Shown in pieces: positions 19,136 through 28,067 of a stretch of DNA of 64,000 bases. Source of the stretch: Spongiihabitans sp963422685 (GTDB taxonomy: Bacteria; Pseudomonadota; Gammaproteobacteria; Arenicellales; Poriferihabitantaceae); the NCBI GenBank assembly GCA_963422685.1, contig OY730442.1, positions 1,116,001 through 1,180,000 on the forward strand. The letters are read 5' to 3'. Made by a program: the position numbers and the translations under genes. How positions within the stretch are numbered: position 1 is the first letter of the stretch; each line of letters begins with the position of its first letter. The notes beneath the pieces were generated by a model. The model did no database searches. It was not told the DNA's origin and saw only the letters and a program-made list of their open reading frames with translations.

Positions 19136-20353
19136 TCAGTCTTTCCAGCGTTGAAAGACCAGCGAGCAGTTTGTACCGCCAAAACCAAAGCTGTTGCTCA
19201 TGGCAGTATCAAGGTCAACATCCTGTTTTGTTTCGGTGACAATTGGAAGGCCCCGGGCTCGTTGGTCCAGATTTTCAACGTTGGCCGAGGCCGCGATGAA
19301 CCCCGACTCCATCATCAGCATGGTGTAGATTGATTCGTTGACGCCAGCGGCGCCCAGCGCATGCCCGCTCAGCGATTTGGTTGCACTGAGCGGTGGGCAG
19401 GCTGTTCCGAATACCGCGGAAATTGCTTCGAGCTCCTTGACATCGCCTGCCGGCGTACTGGTGCCGTGTGCGTTGATATATTGAACCGGCTGAGGCAAAG
19501 ACTGTATGGCCTGACGCATACAGCGCGCCGCGCCTTCCCCGGAAGGTTGAACCATGTCGTAACCGTCGGATGTCGCACCATAACCCACTAATTCAGCAAT
19601 AATCAGCGCACCCCGATTCCGGGCATGCTCAAGGTCTTCGAGTACTACTACGCCGGCGCCACCGGAAATTACGAATCCATCCCGGTCTGCATCGTATGGG
19701 CGCGAGGCTTTTTCGGGAGTCGCATTATAATTGGACGATAACGCGCCCATGCCGTCGAATAAAACCGATAGCGACCAGTGTAATTCCTCGCCTCCACCGG
19801 CAAACACCATATCCTGTTTACCGAGCTGGATTAACTCTGCGCCATGCCCGATACAATGTGCGCTGGTACTACAGGCAGAGCTGATTGAATAGGATACCCC
19901 TTTGATTTTATACGCCGTTCCCAGGCAGGCGGGAATGGTGCTCGCCATGGTCCGGGTCACCATATAGGGGCCGACGCGCTTCACCCCTCGGGCTCGCAAT
20001 GTGTCCGCCGCAATAACGATGTTTTCCGGTGAGGCGCCCCCTGTACCCAACAACAACCCGGTACGCTCGCTGCTGATAATATCTGCAGAAAGCCCGGCGT
20101 GATCAATTGCTTCCTGCATCGCGATATAGCTGTAGGCGGCCGCATCTCCCATAAACCGGTATAGCTTGCGGTCAATCAGGGATTTTGCATCGATATCCAG
20201 GGCGCCATGAACCTGGCTGCGCATACCCAGATCGGCGTATTCCTGGCAATGAACGATGCCGGACCGTCCCGACAACAGGGCGCTGCGCACTTCTTCTTTA
20301 TTATTTCCCAAACTACAAACAATTCCAAATCCGGTAACGACAACTCTTTTCAT
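19136..20353 (-). CDS. fabB: 3-oxoacyl-ACP synthase I (FabB)
   Basis: About 405 residues of KAS I type. The catalytic triad is visible: Cys161 in SSACSTSAHC, His in INAHGTSTPAGD (about 297) and His in KSLSGHALGAAG (about 332). With FabA it makes the cis-unsaturated fatty acids in the anaerobic pathway. The ATG at 20353 begins MKRVVVTGFG, the conserved start; the frame is open to 20386. fabA lies 330 bases upstream on the same strand, which supports the FabB rather than FabF assignment. Confidence 0.95.
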   Translation of the reverse strand: MKRVVVTGFGIVCSLGNNKEEVRSALLSGRSGIVHCQEYADLGMRSQVHGALDIDAKSLIDRKLYRFMGDAAAYSYIAMQEAIDHAGLSADIISSERTGLLLGTGGASPENIVIAADTLRARGVKRVGPYMVTRTMASTIPACLGTAYKIKGVSYSISSACSTSAHCIGHGAELIQLGKQDMVFAGGGEELHWSLSVLFDGMGALSSNYNATPEKASRPYDADRDGFVISGGAGVVVLEDLEHARNRGALIIAELVGYGATSDGYDMVQPSGEGAARCMRQAIQSLPQPVQYINAHGTSTPAGDVKELEAISAVFGTACPPLSATKSLSGHALGAAGVNESIYTMLMMESGFIAASANVENLDQRARGLPIVTETKQDVDLDTAMSNSFGFGGTNCSLVFQRWKD

Positions 20354-20682
20354 GGAAAACTCACAGAAAACTCGCACTCCGAGCAACTTTAATTGGATTG
20401 ACTATAAAATTAAACACCGGTAATTTTGATATTGCGGCTGCGGGGGTTGCGCAATGATAAATTTCAATACCCGAATTACGCTGGCCATCATTGTGAATAC
20501 GTCTATTATATGCACTTTTTAATTTTATTCTTTTGTCGACAACCCGTCATCACCTGGTGGATTCTGGGCATTTAAACTATTCCTTATATCCCGGGAATTT
20601 CGGGGAGTGTCGGACAACATGCCAGCTTCATGTTTTGGGTTTCGGGTTTTTCTCAAACCATGGATTGCAAAATCAAGCCGGA
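20354..20682. other. fabA-fabB intergenic region
   Basis: About 330 A+T-rich bases between the fabA stop and the fabB start. No gene seen. The length suggests fabB has its own promoter, but no clear operator palindrome (FabR-like) was recognised by eye. Confidence 0.4.
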
Positions 20683-21201
20683 CTAAAACGATTCACTATT
20701 CCTGAACAATCCAACTCTAAGGTCTTTACAGGTATATACCGGCCTGTCGTCCACACTCACCAGACCATCGGCAATCCCCATTACCAGCTTGCGCATCACC
20801 ACTCGTTTAAACTCGATACGGTAAGTAATTTTTTTACATTCAGGTGTAATCTGGCCGCTAAACTTTATCTCACCCGACCCCAACGCCCGCCCCTGTCCCT
20901 TGCCGCCGCGCCAACCGAGAGAAAAACCTATCAACTGCCACAACGCATCCAGGCCAAGACAACCCGGCATTACCGGGTCGCCTGCAAAATGACACTGAAA
21001 AAACCATAAATCCGGTGATATATCCAATTCAGCAATGACTATTCCCCGGCCATATTCACCGCCATCTTCGTTGATGAGTGTGATTCTATCAAACATCAAC
21101 ATATTGGGCAGGGGCAACTGCGCGTTCCCGGGGCCAAATAATCGACCATGAGCGCATTCAAGAAGTTCGTCACGATCGAACTGATGTTTTTTTGGATACA
21201 T
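20683..21201 (-). CDS. fabA: 3-hydroxydecanoyl-ACP dehydratase/isomerase (FabA)
   Basis: A 172-residue hot-dog enzyme that dehydrates 3-hydroxydecanoyl-ACP and isomerises the trans-2 product to cis-3, starting unsaturated fatty acid synthesis. Active-site His71 lies in FFQCHFAGDPVMPG and Asp85 in GLDALWQL, matching His70/Asp84 of E. coli. LPLPNMLMFDRI and the C-terminal LRVGLFRN are also family-typical. Confidence 0.97.
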   Translation of the reverse strand: MYPKKHQFDRDELLECAHGRLFGPGNAQLPLPNMLMFDRITLINEDGGEYGRGIVIAELDISPDLWFFQCHFAGDPVMPGCLGLDALWQLIGFSLGWRGGKGQGRALGSGEIKFSGQITPECKKITYRIEFKRVVMRKLVMGIADGLVSVDDRPVYTCKDLRVGLFRNSESF

Positions 21202-21322
21202 TAAAATTGATAACTTCCCGGCGGATTTAAGGTGGTGTGATTTTAGCCTACACCAATGCGGAATACGAAACGCGGTCAGCAGTTAGAATATGGGTATGAA
21301 TTAACCGAAATGAGGAGAGAGC

Positions 21323-22032
21323 ATGACCAACGTTAAGGCGGTAATTAGTGCCAAGGTATTTATTGCAATTGTAGCAATTGCGATGACAAGTGGCTGTGTA
21401 TCGATGAGCACTAACTACACCCCAGAACAAATTGATTTTAGCGAGCCTGAACTGAATACGGTAACCGAGGTAGAGCTGGGTGAGAGTATGATGCGTCAAG
21501 GGAGGTTAGTTTGGCATGATGCGATTTACCTTGCCGATGATATTAAACTCAATATATGGTACACCCTGCGTCGGGGGGTACTACACGAAAGAAGGCGAGA
21601 CCAAAGAGGGTTCTTTTTACAATCCTAGTAGGTATGGGGAGAGTGGTGCGATAGTGAAAGTGGCATTGGCAGACCCCTATCAAGCTGTTCACATACCCGC
21701 AACGGGGGGGTAAACTTTGTGTTGTAACGATATTTAATGCGAAGTCTTGTGCCAAGGCTGCGTGGGAGTATACGAGGCAAGCCGCAATTTCAAACAGGTA
21801 TTTTCAACAGTATCTAGTATACGGCGGAGGGTACGGTAACAAAATCAACATTGTGTATCGTGAGATGAGTTACGGGTCGGTTCGTCCTGCCTTTGACCAT
21901 AGCGTTGAGTATGACTTATCGGAGTCAATGGATATCGGTTACAAGGGGGCTCGCATAGAAGTTATCGAAGCAACCAATGAGTCGATAAAGTACCGTGTAC
22001 TGTCGCACTTTTCAGAACCAGCGGGACAATGA
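21323..22032 (+). pseudogene. Lipoprotein gene broken by two extra G in G-runs
   Basis: A signal peptide with the lipobox TSGC (Cys25) begins at 21323. The frame fails at a run of six G (21573-21578) and again at seven G (21704-21710). Removing one G from each restores a continuous frame of about 233 codons to the TGA at 22030-22032, with sensible protein text throughout (for example GGYYTKEGETKEGSFYNPS, then LCVVTIFNAKSCAKAAWEYT). I do not recognise the family. Possible readings are base-calling error, decay, or phase variation at G-tracts. The codon usage looks A+T-richer than that of the neighbouring housekeeping genes. Confidence 0.6.
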
Positions 22033-22121
22033 TGTGGGGGATCAGTTTAGTTTTATTGTTGATGGTTTGGCAGACAACAACGTATGGACACTCCGGCCGC
22101 ACGAATGCGGCTGGCAGTTAG
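22029..22121 (+). pseudogene. Truncated small secreted ORF with an HSGRTNA motif
   Basis: A 30-codon frame whose ATG overlaps the stop of the preceding lipoprotein frame (ATGA). It encodes a short signal peptide (ISLVLLLMVWQTTTYG) then HSGRTNAAG and a stop. Secreted proteins with HSGRTNA usually continue into a Cys/His-rich YHCH-type motif; here that part is missing, so this looks like a remnant. Confidence 0.4.
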
Positions 22122-22329
22122 CATAATCGTTGATTTTTCAAGGGGTTTGCCATTCATTTACGCGCTGCGGACGTTAATATTTAATTATTCTTGTTGGATT
22201 GTTTATGAGGCCGGTGGCGAACCGCTGCGGTACAGACCGCAGGACTTCCGTCCCAGGCTATCTGCCGGACCGCGCCGGGCTTTTCAGTCGCAGATTATCG
22301 AGTTACAAACTGCATAAAAACACCGCAAC

Positions 22330-23355
22330 TCACCCGCCGATATAAGACATTTCCACTTTTCGGGAATTGTTTTTCGACGGCATGACATTCAGGTTTTGGC
22401 TTCTGGTCATTGAGTATTTATCCTCCCGGTGCGTCCAGATAGATGCTATTTTCTGTTTGATTTCATCCTCGGTAATGCCCTGGCCAAGCAATTGCTTCAG
22501 GTCGTATCCACTGCTGGCGAACAGACAGGAATACAACTCTCCTTTAGCCGACAATCTTGCCCTCGCGCAATCCCCACAAAAAGGCTGGGTAATTGAAGAT
22601 ATAACCCCGATCTCTCCCTCGCCATCCTGATATCGCCACCTTTTGGCAACCTCTCCCGTGTAGTTTGCATCAATCGGCACCAGGGGATATACCGGATGGA
22701 TAAGATTGATGATCTGCTTGGCGCTGAATACCTTGTCCATATTCCATTGATTATGATTTCCCACATCCATAAATTCGATAAATCGCAATATGGCGTTGGT
22801 ATCCTTGAAGTATTCCACCATGGGCAGAATATCCTCCACGTTGACGCCTTTTTGTACGACCATATTCACCTTGACTGAGGCAAATCCGCTGCTCAGCGCA
22901 TTTTCTATGCCGTCCAGAATCACTTCCAACGGGTATGGAATCTGATTGATTTGCTGATAAATCTTCGGGGTTAACGCATCCAGGCTGATGTTAATGCGTT
23001 TGATACCCGCGTCCTTTAAGGATAGCGCGCGCCGCTTTGTCAACAACGAAGCATTGGTGGTTATGGCAATATCTTCAATACTGGCGATGCCGGAAATTTT
23101 CGCAATCAATACCTCAAGGTCCTTGCGCAACAGCGGCTCACCGCCGGTGAGGCGGATTTTCCTGACTCCCAGGTCTGCAAATATTCTCACCAGCCTGCTG
23201 ATCTCTGCATAGGTCAGCAACATACCGGATTTTAGAAACGGATAGCCCTTGCCAAAAACATCCTTTGGCATGCAGTATCCGCAGCGAAAATTACAACGGT
23301 CGGTGACCGAAATTCGCAAATCATGGAGCGGACGATTGAGCGTATCTTTTAACAA
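22330..23355 (-). CDS. moaA: GTP 3',8-cyclase MoaA
   Basis: A 341-residue radical-SAM enzyme for the first step of molybdopterin synthesis. The SAM cluster motif C21NFRCGYC28 is at the N-terminus, TGGEPLLRKDL follows, and the second cluster is supplied by FCGDCARARLS plus a Cys in ELYSCLF. The required Gly-Gly C-terminus is present (SYIGG). It lies 134 bases after the second MoaD-like gene on the same strand, at the end of the aldehyde:ferredoxin oxidoreductase operon, and probably supplies pyranopterin for that enzyme. Confidence 0.95.
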   Translation of the reverse strand: MLKDTLNRPLHDLRISVTDRCNFRCGYCMPKDVFGKGYPFLKSGMLLTYAEISRLVRIFADLGVRKIRLTGGEPLLRKDLEVLIAKISGIASIEDIAITTNASLLTKRRALSLKDAGIKRINISLDALTPKIYQQINQIPYPLEVILDGIENALSSGFASVKVNMVVQKGVNVEDILPMVEYFKDTNAILRFIEFMDVGNHNQWNMDKVFSAKQIINLIHPVYPLVPIDANYTGEVAKRWRYQDGEGEIGVISSITQPFCGDCARARLSAKGELYSCLFASSGYDLKQLLGQGITEDEIKQKIASIWTHREDKYSMTRSQNLNVMPSKNNSRKVEMSYIGG

Positions 23356-23489
23356 TTAAATTACCGCAAACTAAAAGGCATGAACACAAGGATACTCCGG
23401 TTAAGTGCAGGATTACAGCAAAATGACATGGCAAAATGGCACGGAATCTTCAGGATTCCAAAGTGCCGGCGCCCTGGGCCCTAGCTAGC

Positions 23490-23738
23490 CTAGCCGCCTT
23501 GGATGGTGGGCCAGATTGACAGCGTATCGCCTTCTTCGAGAGGCTGGTCGCGCTTTTCCTGCGCCAGAAATACGCCATTCAGCATCATCATCTGCGCCTC
23601 TTCCCGGGGAACTTTATATCGCTCCAGTATTTGATTCGGCGTCTGGCCATCGTCAACGGTTAGCACCAGGGTGTTGCCGTTCATGCCATCTGGCAGGTAT
23701 TCCATCAAACTTGAAAACATTTTGATCGTTATACGCAT
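23490..23738 (-). CDS. MoaD/ThiS-like sulfur carrier (second copy)
   Basis: An 82-residue beta-grasp protein ending in Gly-Gly (DTLSIWPTIQGG), the thiocarboxylate-forming tail of MoaD/ThiS proteins. It starts MRITIKMFSSLMEYLPDG, closely resembling the other small protein at 24035-24286. It directly abuts the preceding 99-residue gene. Two MoaD-like copies in one aldehyde oxidoreductase operon may mean one is specialised for the tungsten pyranopterin, which is inference. Confidence 0.85.
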   Translation of the reverse strand: MRITIKMFSSLMEYLPDGMNGNTLVLTVDDGQTPNQILERYKVPREEAQMMMLNGVFLAQEKRDQPLEEGDTLSIWPTIQGG

Positions 23739-24038
23739 TTATCCCCCGCCCCGGTGTAAATATTTTTTAAATCGATCCAGAAATTCGGTCAGTTGAATTT
23801 CCGAGAAATTCGTAAATTCAATGGTTATATCGGTAACAGGCAATCTGATCGATGCGATTTTGCGAATTTTTTCCTGGCCAAGATGTAAATTAGCGCTCCG
23901 GCTCTGCCATGACAGGACATAGGTATCTCTGTCCACTTCCCTCACCACATAGGGCGCAACCGCCGCCGCCAATCCATTTAGCAACTCTGCGTGCGTAAAC
24001 CCCATCTCCGCTTTATAGGTCTGGTCGTGGATACTCAT
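23739..24038 (-). CDS. Conserved small protein of the AOR operon, glycine tail
   Basis: A 99-residue soluble protein of no family I recognise. It is acidic to neutral, begins MSIHDQTYKAEMGFTHAELL, has a central beta-rich half (RDTYVLSWQSRSANLHLG) and ends KKYLHRGGG. Its ATG overlaps the stop of the upstream MoaD-like gene (ATGA) and it abuts the next MoaD-like gene, so it is translated with them. The three-glycine tail may be coincidence or may mimic a MoaD-type C-terminus. Confidence 0.75.
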   Translation of the reverse strand: MSIHDQTYKAEMGFTHAELLNGLAAAVAPYVVREVDRDTYVLSWQSRSANLHLGQEKIRKIASIRLPVTDITIEFTNFSEIQLTEFLDRFKKYLHRGGG

Positions 24039-24286
24039 CCTCCTGCCACAGGTGGCCAGACAGCGATAACATCATTGGCATTCATTGGGTGGTCGCGGCT
24101 GGTCTCGTCTACATAGACGCCGTTTATCAAAACCAGATGCACTTTTGCGCGTGGTACAGAACAGGTATCAATCAACTGGTTTGGGGTGGTCTTTTCTGCC
24201 ACATCGAGAATGACTGAATTTTTAACAGCGTTATCCGGCAAATACTCCATCAACGTGGCAAACAACTTGAACTCGACCTGCATCAA
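24035..24286 (-). CDS. MoaD/ThiS-like sulfur carrier (first copy)
   Basis: An 83-residue beta-grasp protein with the C-terminal Gly-Gly (AVWPPVAGG) needed for adenylation and thiocarboxylation. The LFATLMEYLPDN stretch parallels the second copy. It sits 63 bases after the FAD reductase gene and overlaps the next gene by four bases. The likely role is sulfur transfer during synthesis of the pyranopterin of the neighbouring oxidoreductase. Confidence 0.87.
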   Translation of the reverse strand: MMQVEFKLFATLMEYLPDNAVKNSVILDVAEKTTPNQLIDTCSVPRAKVHLVLINGVYVDETSRDHPMNANDVIAVWPPVAGG

Positions 24287-24349
24287 TGCGACCTGCGGAG
24301 AGCTTTAGGGCTGCTGGCGGCCCGGCGCTGACCCGGTATTATCCATGAA

Positions 24350-25612
24350 TCACAAGTCAGTCTGCGTCACGGCGAGATAAGCCTCCATCACCCGCAGCGG
24401 ATTATCCATCAGCCTGTCTTTCCACTGGCCCAGCTTCAACCGCCCCTGCACCAGACCGCGAAGCACGCCGATATGCTGGCTGTGCCCCAGTGAATTTACG
24501 CCAACCAACTGGTCACCATCAAACTGAAGCCGCAAATAACGAAAATTCTCCTGGTCCACCAGTGTGGCACAATCACCGCCTTCCACCCCCTGCCACAAAC
24601 CATAGGAAACGGAAATCAGACCTATGGTATCCAGCACGTTCATCAGCACACTACCCTGGTGGCGCACCGACCCATGCCTGACCATATTACTGGCGGCAAC
24701 CCGGCCATGCTCGACCGCAGTAGGTTGTATCGCCTGAACGCTATATTCGCCGGTGGAAAAATCCCGTCCGCAAGCCACATCGCCCGCAGCGTATATATCG
24801 ACACTTGAAGAGCGCATAAACTCATCAATTACCACCGCTCCGTCCGCAAGGGCGACGCCAGAACCGCGTAAAAACTCCGCATTCGCATTCACTCCCACAG
24901 CAGAAATAACCAATTCCGCGGCTATTTCTGTGCCGCCGCTGACTTTCACATTGACGCCGCCATTACCGTTATCGCCCGCCGTTTCGATTGCTTCAACCCG
25001 GGAACGGGTCATCACATTCACGCCTTTTTGCTGGCACCATTTTTCCAGCAGGGTGCCGCAGGTTTCATCCAGCATTCTCGGCACCATGCGATTGCCCATC
25101 TCGATTACGGTCAGATTCGCACCAGAGGAAACCAGCGCTTCCAAAATAATACAACCGATAAAGCCGGCGCCAATTAATACCACCGAAGCGCCAGGGCGTA
25201 TACCATTTGCAATCTTCCTGGCGTCTTCCAGAGTCCAGCAACTGGTGACTTTTTCATGGTCAATTCCCGGAATCGGCGGACAAATGGGTCGTGACCCGGT
25301 GGCGACCAGAAGTTTGTCGTATTGCTGCGAGCCGCCGCCCGCAAGCGCCAGTTTTTTCGCAGACGCATCCACAGACTCAACGCTATCCACCACAACCTCG
25401 ATACCGCTTTCCTTAAAATGGTCCTCGCCCTTGCGCAGATGTGTGCCTGGCTCCGCAATATGATCGCTGAGCAGATAAGGAATCGCCATTCTTGAATAAG
25501 GCGGCTCCGGTTCATCCCCTATAATGATTATTTCAGCGGCGGCATCCAGCTTGCGCAGCGTCTCAGCCGCAACCACCCCGGCCGGACCGGCTCCTGCGAT
25601 GACATATTTCAT
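24350..25612 (-). CDS. aorC: FAD/NAD(P)-dependent oxidoreductase subunit of AOR complex
   Basis: A 420-residue pyridine-nucleotide-disulfide-type reductase without the redox disulfide. FAD-binding GAGPAG lies at residues 7-12, the NAD-binding motif is LIGAGFIGC near 140, and the second flavin motif is DIYAAGDVA near 275. Its ATG overlaps the AOR stop codon (ATGA). In Aromatoleum-type AOR complexes a homologous FAD subunit lets the W-enzyme exchange electrons with NAD(H); that role is inferred from gene order and family. Confidence 0.88.
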   Translation of the reverse strand: MKYVIAGAGPAGVVAAETLRKLDAAAEIIIIGDEPEPPYSRMAIPYLLSDHIAEPGTHLRKGEDHFKESGIEVVVDSVESVDASAKKLALAGGGSQQYDKLLVATGSRPICPPIPGIDHEKVTSCWTLEDARKIANGIRPGASVVLIGAGFIGCIILEALVSSGANLTVIEMGNRMVPRMLDETCGTLLEKWCQQKGVNVMTRSRVEAIETAGDNGNGGVNVKVSGGTEIAAELVISAVGVNANAEFLRGSGVALADGAVVIDEFMRSSSVDIYAAGDVACGRDFSTGEYSVQAIQPTAVEHGRVAASNMVRHGSVRHQGSVLMNVLDTIGLISVSYGLWQGVEGGDCATLVDQENFRYLRLQFDGDQLVGVNSLGHSQHIGVLRGLVQGRLKLGQWKDRLMDNPLRVMEAYLAVTQTDL

Positions 25613-27465
25613 GCGGGTAACGAAAATTTCTCCCTAACCGCGCTGGTTAGCTGGCCCGCTTCGCTCCAGCCACGCAGGGAATAATATTCCGGGAGCATTT
25701 CATCCAGCCCGCAAACCCTGCCCTGGGCTGGTCCGATGTTAGCCGCCTCCTTCAGCAGTCTTGGCGGCAGCGTGTCATCAGCGCCAGTGAGCCCGGCTTT
25801 TAAATTGTAATCCCGCTCAAGATTCCAGATGCGCTCTCCTGCTTCAAGTAAACGCTCCACGCTCCAGTCCCCCTCACAGGCGGCATCAATTTGCGGCGCC
25901 ATATTATCCAGGGTCCAGGCAAATGTAGTGAACACGCACAAGCCCATGGAATCCACGGCAGCGGTTGCATCCTGAAACGCCTTGACCAATCCGGCTTTGC
26001 CCGTGGTAACCAAAGGATCGGTTTTTTCGGGAATGCCCAGAACTTCGGAGGCCACGGTGTAGCTTCTAAGATGGCATGCGCCGCGATTTGATGTGGCATA
26101 GGTCAGGCCCATGCCTTGAATTCCACGCGGGTCATAGGCTGGAAACTCCTGCCCTTTCACCGTCATGGACAATTCGGGATGGCCGTATTTTTCACACAGC
26201 CGTTTGGAACCCAGCCCCAGATCCTTGCCGAAGCCCTCGCCCGCTGCGACCTTTTCAGCGCACCAGGCCAATGCTTCAGCAGACCCAAAGGTCAGTTCCA
26301 TACCGTCAGTTTGCTCGGTGGTGATGGCGCCAATATCGAATAACTCCATCGCGGCGGCCACGGTGGCGCCAAACGAAATCGGATCAAAACCATCTTCGTT
26401 ACAGATAAAATTGGTATAGGTAATTGCGTCAATGTCGTCTACACCAGTATCCGCGCCCATTGCCCAGGCAGCCTCGTACTCCAACCCGCCGGAATTACCC
26501 CAGTATTCCGGTTTGTTTTCAACGGTGAAGTGTCCCTGATCAATGGTGGAGATTCGTCCGCAGGCAATGGTGCAGCCAAAGCATGCCGCATTGGTCGTCA
26601 GATTGGCCTTGCCATCGCTTTTTCTGGGTTCAAGCATCGCTTCCCCGGAAATATTCCCAGCGCCGTCAAATTTGACATCGCGCATATTGTTGGTCGGCAG
26701 CGCACCCATTTCGTTAATCACATTCATCAATACCTGGGTTCCCAATGCAGGCAGTCCTTCACCCGTTACGGCATTATCCGCCAGCACCTGTTTTTGCTCA
26801 GCCACACTTTTCATAAAGCGGGCGGGATCTTTTATATTTCCCACCCCCCGGGTTCCTCGCACGGCAACTGCTTTCAGGTTTTTCGACGCCATAACCGTAC
26901 CCACACCGGAACGGCCAGCAGCGCGATGCAGATCATTTATCACCGCAGAATACAGGCATCCTGCTTCGGCAGCGCGGCCCACTGCGGCTATTCGCATCTG
27001 CGGGTCTTGGTATTTTTGGTGAATCAGTTTATCGGTTTGCCAAACTGTTTTCCCCCATAGATCATCCGCTGGCACCAGTCGGGCGACCTCATTTTGAACA
27101 TGCAGCATTACTGGCGTCGCGGATTTTCCTTCAAAAATAATCATATCCCATCCCGCCGATTTCAGCTCTGCGCCGATGAATCCACCGGAATTTGAACAGG
27201 CAACCGCGCCGGTCAACGGGCTTTTAGTCACCACAGAATAACGACCGCCGGTGGATACGGCGGTTCCGGTCAAAGGCCCTGTAACAAAGATTAATTTGTT
27301 ATCCGGCCCGAGCGCATCACATTGCGGGTCGGTTTCTTCCACCAGATAACGGGTGCCGAGACCGCGTTGTCCGATATATTCTGCAGCCCATTGCATATTC
27401 AAAGGCTCAGCAGACACCTTACCGCCGGTTAAATCAACCCTAAGAATTTTTTTCGTCCAGGTCAT
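25609..27465 (-). CDS. aorB: Aldehyde:ferredoxin oxidoreductase (tungsten/molybdenum pterin)
   Basis: A 618-residue AOR-family enzyme oxidising aldehydes to acids, or reducing acids with low-potential electrons. The [4Fe-4S] ligands are C295-x2-C298-x3-C302 (ACFGCTIACGR) and C510 (DSMGLC), matching the spacing in Pyrococcus AOR. The N-terminal domain begins WTKKILRVDLTGGKV and carries TGPLTGTAVSTGGRYSVV, the pterin region. The gene follows the ferredoxin gene by 12 bases and is coupled to the FAD subunit gene. The metal (W or Mo) cannot be told from sequence, though W is usual. Confidence 0.95.
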   Translation of the reverse strand: MTWTKKILRVDLTGGKVSAEPLNMQWAAEYIGQRGLGTRYLVEETDPQCDALGPDNKLIFVTGPLTGTAVSTGGRYSVVTKSPLTGAVACSNSGGFIGAELKSAGWDMIIFEGKSATPVMLHVQNEVARLVPADDLWGKTVWQTDKLIHQKYQDPQMRIAAVGRAAEAGCLYSAVINDLHRAAGRSGVGTVMASKNLKAVAVRGTRGVGNIKDPARFMKSVAEQKQVLADNAVTGEGLPALGTQVLMNVINEMGALPTNNMRDVKFDGAGNISGEAMLEPRKSDGKANLTTNAACFGCTIACGRISTIDQGHFTVENKPEYWGNSGGLEYEAAWAMGADTGVDDIDAITYTNFICNEDGFDPISFGATVAAAMELFDIGAITTEQTDGMELTFGSAEALAWCAEKVAAGEGFGKDLGLGSKRLCEKYGHPELSMTVKGQEFPAYDPRGIQGMGLTYATSNRGACHLRSYTVASEVLGIPEKTDPLVTTGKAGLVKAFQDATAAVDSMGLCVFTTFAWTLDNMAPQIDAACEGDWSVERLLEAGERIWNLERDYNLKAGLTGADDTLPPRLLKEAANIGPAQGRVCGLDEMLPEYYSLRGWSEAGQLTSAVREKFSLPA

Positions 27466-27477
27466 GACATTACCCCC

Positions 27478-27954
27478 CTAATTTGCTAAAGCAGCGTTAT
27501 CGGTTTTTGCGGCCCAGGCGCGCATCTTTTCCAGTCCGGTGGCATCTGCATCCACGTAGGTAATGGCCTGGGTTGGACAAGCGGCCACGCACTGGGGGTC
27601 GCCGCCGCAAAGATCGCATTTCACCACTTTACCGGTGTCCTGATTGTAATTTACCGTGCCGAATGGGCAGGCGATGGTGCACACTTTACAGCCAACGCAC
27701 ACAGCATCCGCCACTTCCATTGCACCGGTTTCCCGGTTCATGGTTATGGCTTCAACCGGACAGGCATGCAAACACCATGCCTCGTCGCATTGGGTGCAGG
27801 TGTAAGGTACAAACCGGCCTTCATCATGGAAGGTAAAAACTTTTATCCGTGATTTGGCCGGGTTAAAAACCCCTTCATTCTCATACGAGCAGGCCATCTC
27901 GCATTGCAGACAGCCTGTACATTTTTCCGGGTCAATATAAAGTGATCGTTGCAT
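27478..27954 (-). CDS. aorA: Four-cluster ferredoxin subunit of AOR complex
   Basis: A 158-residue electron-transfer protein with four cysteine clusters: CTGCLQCEMAC, CTQCDEAWCLHAC, CVGCKVCTIAC and CDLCGGDPQCVAAC. This matches HycB/DmsB-like subunits and the small Fe-S subunit of bacterial AOR complexes. It is the first gene of the operon, so the promoter should lie upstream of 27954. Electrons would pass from AOR through it to the FAD subunit. Confidence 0.92.
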   Translation of the reverse strand: MQRSLYIDPEKCTGCLQCEMACSYENEGVFNPAKSRIKVFTFHDEGRFVPYTCTQCDEAWCLHACPVEAITMNRETGAMEVADAVCVGCKVCTIACPFGTVNYNQDTGKVVKCDLCGGDPQCVAACPTQAITYVDADATGLEKMRAWAAKTDNAALAN

Positions 27955-28067
27955 ACTGATTCCCCACTATTTGGTGTCATCATTGATGGTGATTGTGAGC
28001 TGCCCGGTCTACGAGGCCCGCTCCCGGGCAGACTTGAAACTGGGCATGGCTCTACCCAGAAACAATA

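Noticed and set aside
23356..23489. Molybdenum-cofactor riboswitch before moaA.
   Set aside because: Only 133 bases, with no conserved Moco-motif helices recognisable by eye, and moaA appears to be read from the upstream operon.
24753..25463. Plus-strand frame of 236 codons, Ser/Thr/Pro-rich.
   Set aside because: Antisense to the FAD subunit of the AOR complex, and low-complexity composition typical of a shadow frame.
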